Source of the DNA: BMS3ABIN04 sp965554225
GTDB taxonomy: Bacteria > Bacteroidota > Ignavibacteria > Ignavibacteriales > Melioribacteraceae
Reading direction: 5' to 3'
NCBI GenBank assembly: GCA_965554225.1
Contig: CBEVZC010000053.1
Location: 1-18,983, forward strand
DNA length: 18,983 nt
The notes under the pieces: model-generated
Told to the model about the DNA's origin: nothing
Databases searched by the model: none
The model's input: only the letters and a program-made list of their open reading frames with translations
Part shown: positions 14,416-18,983 of the stretch, piece by piece
How the letters are laid out: each line of letters starts with the position of its first letter
How positions within the stretch are numbered: position 1 is the first letter of the stretch
Made by a program: the position numbers and the translations under genes

Positions 14416-15346
14416 TTATATCAAATAATTCTAATAAACGTTCTAATTCATCATTGGAGAAAAATGAAATTGATATTTCTCCTGAACTGTCTTTTCTTTG
14501 CTTGCAAATAACCTTTGTCCCGAATACTCTTCTTAACCTATTTTCCAGATCGTTGATATGGATTGCATTTTGGTCGTTTTTTTTACTTGAAGGTTTTTCT
14601 CCCTCATCTTCTGCTTTTCTGGTAAGTAATTCTTTAACCAACTTCTCAACTTTTCTAACAGAAAGACCGCCTTTGATAACTTTATTCATTACAGAGAGTT
14701 GGTAATGCTTACTTGGTAAGTTTATAATAGCCCTTGCATGACCGGCAGATATTTTATTTTCAACAAGACTCTGTTGTACTAAATCGGGCAATTTTAGAAG
14801 TCGAATAGTATTAGTGATTGTTGTTCTGTCTTTCCCAACACGCTTTGCTATTTCATCTTGAGATAAATTACATTCAGTCATCAATCTTTGATATGCATTT
14901 GCCACTTCAATAGGATTTAATTTTTCTCTTTGAATGTTTTCAATCAGAGAAAGAGCAAGCATGGCTTCCTTAGTATCAACCTTTATAACATATGCGGGAA
15001 TTTCTTTATAACCAATATCGATACAAGCTCTAAGTCGACGTTCGCCGGAAATTAACTCATATTGATTATCCTCAGCTCGCCTAACTGTAATCGGCTGAAT
15101 TAGTCCATTCTCCAGAATAGACATTTTCAATTCATTTAGTGCGACAGGATCAAATTCGGTTCTGGGCTGATACGGATTGGGTCTAATACTCTTAACTGAA
15201 ATTTTAAAAAGACGGTTGTTACTTGAACCGTCATCATATGTAATATTTTTTAAAGACACAGGCTCGCGATTTTCTGAGTCATCTTTTAGATTACGATTAA
15301 TTAGAGCATCAAGTCCCCTTCCGAGACCCGGTTTAATTTTGGTCAT
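14396..15346 (-). CDS. parB: chromosome partitioning protein ParB/Spo0J
   Basis: DNA-binding CTPase clamp that loads at parS sites and helps segregate origins with ParA. In its 316 residues the leader GLGRGLDALI (residues 7-16) matches the ParA-contacting N-terminus. The ParB/Srx domain follows, with IRPNPYQPRTEFD, the CTP-binding motifs SGERRLRA and ENIQREKLNPIEVA, the HTH region (LSQDEIAKRVGKDRTTITNTIRLLKLP) and SAGHARAI. The C-terminal dimerisation segment (about 265-316) follows a polar linker. It overlaps parA by 4 bp (ATGA) and the DUF5683 gene by 20 bp. I found no parS-like site in the window. Confidence 0.97.
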   Translation of the reverse strand: MTKIKPGLGRGLDALINRNLKDDSENREPVSLKNITYDDGSSNNRLFKISVKSIRPNPYQPRTEFDPVALNELKMSILENGLIQPITVRRAEDNQYELISGERRLRACIDIGYKEIPAYVIKVDTKEAMLALSLIENIQREKLNPIEVANAYQRLMTECNLSQDEIAKRVGKDRTTITNTIRLLKLPDLVQQSLVENKISAGHARAIINLPSKHYQLSVMNKVIKGGLSVRKVEKLVKELLTRKAEDEGEKPSSKKNDQNAIHINDLENRLRRVFGTKVICKQRKDSSGEISISFFSNDELERLLELFDIIEKTYN

Positions 15347-16125
15347 ATTATTTTACTTGTTTCTTTTGGTTGAGTACGCTGGATTACTTCGGAAGCTAAA
15401 GACATATAATTTTTTGCACCAACAGAAACCGCATCGTAAAGGATTACTGGTTTTGAATGACTTGGAGCTTCTGAAATGCGAACGTTTCTTTTAATAATTG
15501 TATTGAAAACTTTATCCCCGAAATATTTTTTAACTTCTTCAACTACTTGATGCGATAAGTTTAATCTGGTATCAAACATAGTTAAAAGTACACCGCCTAT
15601 TTCAAGGTTTTCATTAAGATGCTTCTTAACAATATTAACAGTATTTAATAATTGTCCTAAACCTTCTAAAGCAAAGTATTCGCATTGAACGGGAATTATA
15701 ACGGAATCTGCAGCTGTTAATGCGTTTAGCGTTAATAATCCTAAAGACGGAGGGCAATCAATTATTATATAATCGTACAAATCTGCTAATTCATGAATTG
15801 CATTTTTTAACAATGTTTCTCTACTTGGAATAGACACCAATTCAATTTCAGCACCAACTAAATTAATATCGGAAGGTAAAATATCAAGAAACGGCATATA
15901 AGTATTAATAACGCAATCGGCAGCCGATTCCTCACCTATTAAAGCCTGATAAACAGAATGATCTTCCGACGTTGAACCTAATCCGGAGGAAGAATTTGCC
16001 TGAGGATCAATATCAATTAATAGAGTTTTGTATTCCGCAGCAGCAATTGATGCAGATAAATTTATAGCAGTAGAGGTTTTACCAACTCCGCCTTTTTGAT
16101 TAGCGATTGCAATAATGTTTGACAT
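15343..16125 (-). CDS. parA: chromosome partitioning ATPase ParA/Soj
   Basis: Deviant Walker ATPase that binds DNA non-specifically as an ATP dimer and works with ParB in origin segregation. The 260-residue length is that of chromosomal Soj. The deviant Walker A is KGGVGKT at residues 11-17, with signature Lys11 and Lys16; IDIDPQANSSSGLG (38-51) is the switch I region, and DYIIIDCPPSLGLLTLNAL the Walker B. The absence of a long N-terminal HTH excludes the plasmid P1-type. The ATG at 16123-16125 leads the operon parA-parB-DUF5683-yip1-like. The 131-bp leader contains an A9 run on the coding strand and two perfect palindromes. Confidence 0.97.
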   Translation of the reverse strand: MSNIIAIANQKGGVGKTSTAINLSASIAAAEYKTLLIDIDPQANSSSGLGSTSEDHSVYQALIGEESAADCVINTYMPFLDILPSDINLVGAEIELVSIPSRETLLKNAIHELADLYDYIIIDCPPSLGLLTLNALTAADSVIIPVQCEYFALEGLGQLLNTVNIVKKHLNENLEIGGVLLTMFDTRLNLSHQVVEEVKKYFGDKVFNTIIKRNVRISEAPSHSKPVILYDAVSVGAKNYMSLASEVIQRTQPKETSKII

Positions 16126-16256
16126 AATTCAGTAACCAGTACCCCAATTTTTTTTTACTAGAATTCTAAAATAATAATTTATATACCACTTTGCGAATGT
16201 AGATAATTTTACATAAAAATCAGAATGAATAAAACATTAGTCCATGGACAAATGAT
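16126..16256. promoter_or_regulatory. parA upstream region with two perfect 10-bp palindromes
   Basis: TAGAATTCTA at 16159-16168 and GTCCATGGAC at 16240-16249 are both perfect 10-bp palindromes. The first lies 34-43 bp before the parA ATG; the second is 7 bp past the upstream gene's stop and is GC-rich against its AT-rich surroundings. The parA promoter must lie here or further upstream, but no consensus promoter is clear. Neither palindrome matches parS, whose core is CACGTG. Confidence 0.35.
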
Positions 16257-16934
16257 TTACAATTCTATTTCCTGACCGTATTCCATAACCAGAGCTTTTT
16301 TCCCTAAAGCTTCAACCTTCTTTTTAAACTCATTAGGATCAGCTTTTATAACTGGGAAAGTATCATAGTGCATTGGAATTGCAACTTTAGGATTAACAAA
16401 TTCAACAGCTTTAACTGCATCATCAATACCCATTGTAAAATTATCCCCGATAGGAACAAGCATATAATCAATTGGATTTAATTCACCTATTAATTTCATA
16501 TCTAAGAATAAACCCGTATCTCCCGTATGATAAATATTTTTCCCGTCTATTGATAATACAACTCCTGCAGGCTCACCTCCGTAATGACCATCAGGTGTAA
16601 TTGATCCATGATGAGCAATAGTAAGCTTTACGCGACCGAATTCAAAATTATGTGCTCCGCCAATATGCATGTTATGCGCTTTAAATCCTTTTGAGGCAAC
16701 ATAATCGGCAAGTTCGTTTACCGAAATAATTAACGCTTTAGTCCTTTCTGCAATCTTAAATGCGTCTCCAATATGATCACCATGCGCATGTGTTAGTACG
16801 ATAAAATCTGCGTTAACCTCATCCGATTTCACCGGTGAAGTTGGGTTATCGTCTAAATAAGGATCAATTAAAATTACTTTTCCATCATTCGTTGTAATTT
16901 GAAATGCGGAATGTGAAAAATATCTTAGTTTCAT
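16257..16934 (-). CDS. UPF0173-family metal-dependent hydrolase (metallo-beta-lactamase fold)
   Basis: Cytoplasmic 225-residue hydrolase, full length for UPF0173. Metal ligands are visible: THAHGDHIGD (His49, His51, Asp53, His54), HHGS at about 109-112, HTGDTG (Asp as bridging ligand, about 136-141) and IPMHYDT near 188. The N-terminus KLRYFSHSAFQI and the segments LIDPYL and MLVPIGDNFTMG are typical of this subfamily. The physiological substrate is unknown. The ATG is preceded by AAGGGG, a strong ribosome site, and lies 11 bp after the CHAD gene, so it belongs to the folP-cdaA-GT2-CHAD cluster as its last gene. Confidence 0.93.
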   Translation of the reverse strand: MKLRYFSHSAFQITTNDGKVILIDPYLDDNPTSPVKSDEVNADFIVLTHAHGDHIGDAFKIAERTKALIISVNELADYVASKGFKAHNMHIGGAHNFEFGRVKLTIAHHGSITPDGHYGGEPAGVVLSIDGKNIYHTGDTGLFLDMKLIGELNPIDYMLVPIGDNFTMGIDDAVKAVEFVNPKVAIPMHYDTFPVIKADPNEFKKKVEALGKKALVMEYGQEIEL

Positions 16935-16945
16935 TTTTACACCCC

Positions 16946-17407
16946 TTATTTTGTTTTGGTAAGAAAATTATTTACTTCTTTGTTCTCTATAAATTTAATC
17001 AATTCCAATTTAATAAGCTGTCTTACTTTTATTCTCTCTTCATTAATTCGTGAAAAAAAATTTTCCGGTATTTTAATGTTCTCTTCATCTTCAACCAGCT
17101 TAATTTTATCTCCTAAAACATCTAAGTCCCTCCCCTCACCCACAAAATCTTGAAGTTCTTTAGCCTTATTGTAAACATACTGATACGATTCCGGTTCAAA
17201 ACAATAGTAAAATATTTCCATTACATATCTAAATCTTCTAATTCCAATTCTCATAGAATGTAGGTTTTCTACAGAATCATCAATTAAAAAAGCATTGATT
17301 AACTTAATCACATTTTTAAGTTTCTTTTTTAAGACTTTTCTGCCGGCTATACAAAATCCTGTAGATTTTTTTATCTTCTTAATAGTATGTTTTTTAATAT
17401 TAGCCAT
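16946..17407 (-). CDS. half-length CHAD-domain protein
   Basis: Soluble, mostly helical and very basic protein of 153 residues. It carries one CHAD motif block: ENLHSMRIGIRRFRYVMEIF (about 47-66, with the conserved His and Arg residues), then KELQDFVGEGRDLDVL (about 83-98). CHAD domains are alpha-helical, bind polyphosphate, and usually have two such four-helix halves over more than 200 residues; only one half is present. The gene ends with a clean TAA, and nothing CHAD-like follows before the next gene, so it looks like a genuine short form rather than a frameshift. It starts 2 bp after the GT2 stop and ends 11 bp before the UPF0173 start. Polyphosphate binding is inferred from the family. 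Confidence 0.8.
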   Translation of the reverse strand: MANIKKHTIKKIKKSTGFCIAGRKVLKKKLKNVIKLINAFLIDDSVENLHSMRIGIRRFRYVMEIFYYCFEPESYQYVYNKAKELQDFVGEGRDLDVLGDKIKLVEDEENIKIPENFFSRINEERIKVRQLIKLELIKFIENKEVNNFLTKTK

Positions 17408-17409
17408 TG

Positions 17410-18078
17410 TTAACTTAACAATACTTTAATGAAACCTAAAGTTGCTTCAACGGATTGCATTTTAGAATCATCATTTCCATAAATTGTAGGCACATCAACA
17501 TATCCAATACTGTATTTAGCTTTTGCTGCTTTAACTAATATTTCACTTTCCGCTTCAAATCCGTTAAAATCCGGTGATAAAGCATTTAGAATATTTGTTC
17601 TGTAAGCTCTAAATCCACACTGACTGTCTAATATCTTTATACCTGCTTTTATACTTAAAAGTTTTGATGTTAACAAATTACTAGCTCTTCTATGAATGGG
17701 CATAAACTTCATATCAAATAACCTATTTCCAACAACAATGTCAAACACGGAAATTTTCTCAATAAAGTAAGGAATGAATTTGGGATCGTGCTGACCGTCT
17801 GCATCAATAATAATAGTTGTATCGGTTTTAAGTTCAATACTTTTCTTAAATCCCGTTCTAATTGCGGCTCCTTTTCCTAAATTTTTCGGATGTTTTACAA
17901 AATTAACTTTTTCCAGAATTTCTTCGGGAATTGAATAATCATCAGTTGAACCGTCATCAACTGCAATTATGCAGTCAACGTAATTGGAAACCGAGAGCAG
18001 CAAATTGCAAAGTGTAGTTTGCTCGTTATAGAAAGGAACTACTGCACAAATTTTATTTTTCTTTGTTGAATAGTTCAA
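17410..18078 (-). CDS. family 2 glycosyltransferase (DPM1/DPG synthase-like)
   Basis: Cytoplasmic or membrane-associated GT-A glycosyltransferase of 222 residues with no membrane helix. Motifs: VVPFYNEQ (13-20), the nucleotide-binding VDDGSTDD (40-47), NLGKGAAIRTGF (66-77), DADGQHDP (92-99) with the DxD-type metal site, and a later CGFRAYR. This is the polyprenyl-phosphate mannose/glucose synthase type, so a nucleotide sugar and probably a polyprenyl phosphate are the substrates; neither is proven. The frame has no ATG near its start. TTG at 18076-18078, preceded by GAGG with a 7-nt spacer, is a convincing start; it lies inside cdaA (26 bp overlap), which implies coupling. Confidence 0.92.
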   Translation of the reverse strand: MNYSTKKNKICAVVPFYNEQTTLCNLLLSVSNYVDCIIAVDDGSTDDYSIPEEILEKVNFVKHPKNLGKGAAIRTGFKKSIELKTDTTIIIDADGQHDPKFIPYFIEKISVFDIVVGNRLFDMKFMPIHRRASNLLTSKLLSIKAGIKILDSQCGFRAYRTNILNALSPDFNGFEAESEILVKAAKAKYSIGYVDVPTIYGNDDSKMQSVEATLGFIKVLLS

Positions 18079-18871
18079 AGATATTCCTCAATCCTCTTGC
18101 TTTAGAACCTTTGATACTAGAAAGTAATAAATTTCGTAAAGCTTCTTTGGAAAGTCCGCGCTTTAATACGCCATTTTCAGCAACAGAAATACCTCCGGTT
18201 TCTTCCGATACAATAATGCTGATTACGTCCGCTTCCTCAGAAATTCCAAGTCCAGCTCTATGTCTCATTCCTAAAGCGACACCATCGTAAGATGTTTTAG
18301 ATGTAAGCGGAAGTGTGCATCTTGCTGCTTCAATTATATCATCTTTAATTACAACAGCACCATCGTGCAAAGCAGCTCTTGGGAAAAATATTGAACGGAG
18401 TAGTTTAACACTTAATTTTGCATTTAAGATTTCTCCGGATTCTACAATTCCCTTGATTCCTACTTCTTTAACATAGATCATTAAAGCACCATGCTGATGT
18501 TTTGCAAGCTCAAAAGCAGCTTCGGTAATTATATCTGCTGCGGTTGTTTCTTCTGTTTTAGCAAATTTCCTAAAGAAAGGATATCTGCCGAGCAACACAA
18601 GTAATCGTCTTAACTCGGGTTGGAACAAAACAATAAATGCTATTACCCAAATATCCGTAACTAATTTTAGCAACCAACTTAACGTTTTAAAATTTGCCGC
18701 TTGGGCAACGAAGGAAAGAAGTAAAACAAAGATCAAACCCATAAAAATATTTGCCGCTAAAGTACCGCGAAGAAGAATGTACAATTTATAAATGATATAT
18801 GATACCAGTGCAATATCAATCAAATCAATCAGCGTAAAGGGTAAAAATCCTATTTTGAAAAGCTCAAACAT
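18053..18871 (-). CDS. cdaA: diadenylate cyclase CdaA (DacA)
   Basis: Membrane enzyme that condenses two ATP into c-di-AMP, a second messenger for potassium and osmotic homeostasis. The 272-residue length is standard. Three N-terminal membrane helices (about 15-34, 39-57 and 68-84) are followed by a linker (FQPELRRLLVLLGR) and the DAC domain (about 105-240), with the catalytic DGA (170-172, in ALHDGAVVI) and RHR (203-205, in GMRHRAGLGISE) plus VSEETGGISV. The ATG overlaps the upstream folP stop by 8 bp and the stop overlaps the glycosyltransferase by 26 bp. folP next to cdaA is common in Bacteroidota. No CdaR-like gene follows, unlike in Firmicutes. Confidence 0.97.
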   Translation of the reverse strand: MFELFKIGFLPFTLIDLIDIALVSYIIYKLYILLRGTLAANIFMGLIFVLLLSFVAQAANFKTLSWLLKLVTDIWVIAFIVLFQPELRRLLVLLGRYPFFRKFAKTEETTAADIITEAAFELAKHQHGALMIYVKEVGIKGIVESGEILNAKLSVKLLRSIFFPRAALHDGAVVIKDDIIEAARCTLPLTSKTSYDGVALGMRHRAGLGISEEADVISIIVSEETGGISVAENGVLKRGLSKEALRNLLLSSIKGSKARGLRNIFELFNKEK

Positions 18872-18983
18872 TTATTACCAAATTTGGATTATCAATAAAA
18901 TTAAGAATTTTTTTTGCCTCCAATGCCTTATCAATATTATGCGTGCGAACAACTACGGCTCCGTTTTCAACTGCTTTTGTTTC
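18864..18983 (-). CDS. folP: dihydropteroate synthase FolP, C-terminal end (partial)
   Basis: The last 39 residues of a minus-strand gene cut by the right window edge. The segment ENGAVVVRTHNIDKALEAKK matches the C-terminal FolP pattern (G-A-x-x-V/I-R-x-H-N/D-V) whose Arg and His contact substrate in folate synthesis. The TGA at 18864-18866 overlaps the cdaA start by 8 bp, and folP-cdaA is a common pair in Bacteroidota. The evidence is a short fragment plus context, so the call is good but not certain. Confidence 0.75.
   Translation of the reverse strand, partial: ETKAVENGAVVVRTHNIDKALEAKKILNFIDNPNLVINV

Noticed and set aside
16126..16256. parS site near parAB
   Set aside because: The palindromes present have centres AATT and CATG, not the CACGTG core of known parS, and no near-match to TGTTTCACGTGAAACA was seen in the window.
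1..18983. CRISPR arrays, insertion sequences, phage genes, toxin-antitoxin or defence modules
   Set aside because: No regularly spaced direct repeats, transposase or recombinase motifs, or defence-type domains were seen; nearly all DNA is explained by housekeeping genes.

Overview
The window is a gene-dense, AT-rich stretch of bacterial chromosome, almost all of it housekeeping genes on the minus strand. The best fit is the Bacteroidota/Chlorobiota superphylum, most likely an Ignavibacteria-type organism. The evidence is a 1411-residue subtilase ending in a type IX secretion (T9SS) type A sorting domain, a DUF5683 gene directly behind parAB, a folP-cdaA pair, a short zinc-ribbon/Yip1 membrane protein, and AT-rich leaders that often lack a Shine-Dalgarno sequence. 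The taxonomic call is inference; no rRNA or other marker gene is present.

Layout from left to right. (1) 1-1430, plus strand: the C-terminal part of a CLC-type chloride channel/antiporter carrying a CBS pair and an RCK_C (TrkA_C) domain. (2) 1491-3312, minus: a CatA-like acyltransferase, a diacylglycerol/lipid kinase and a 68-residue single-span membrane protein. (3) 3353-10589, minus: purF, the secreted subtilase, pgsA and ftsY, joined by short overlaps (8, 4 and 14 bp) and so probably one translationally coupled operon. (4) 10651-10725, minus: tRNA-Pro(GGG); then a MerR-type regulator (10785-11168) with a probable intrinsic terminator over its stop codon. (5) 11169-11391: the longest gap in the window (223 bp), with two adjacent inverted repeats and a possible decayed short ORF. 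(6) 11392-12092, minus: a 90-residue unknown coupled to aroQ. (7) 12223-13146, plus: a single-module Ppx/GppA phosphatase. (8) 13165-16125, minus: parA, parB, a DUF5683 protein and a zinc-ribbon Yip1 protein. (9) 16257-18983, minus: the end of folP, then cdaA, a family 2 glycosyltransferase, a half-length CHAD protein and a UPF0173 metallo-hydrolase.

How the genes fit together: several products act at or on the envelope (PgsA and the lipid kinase on phospholipids, FtsY on membrane targeting, the T9SS subtilase outside, the glycosyltransferase on a polyprenyl or nucleotide-sugar substrate). A second thread is small-molecule signalling: CdaA makes c-di-AMP, the channel carries CBS and RCK_C domains of the kinds known to bind nucleotides, and CHAD and Ppx/GppA proteins are both associated with polyphosphate. 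No CRISPR array, insertion sequence, phage gene or recognisable defence system is visible. I found no convincing new system; the most unusual points are the secreted protease inside a purF-pgsA-ftsY operon, the CatA-like gene with no ATG start, four genes that appear to start with TTG, and structured short intergenic regions.
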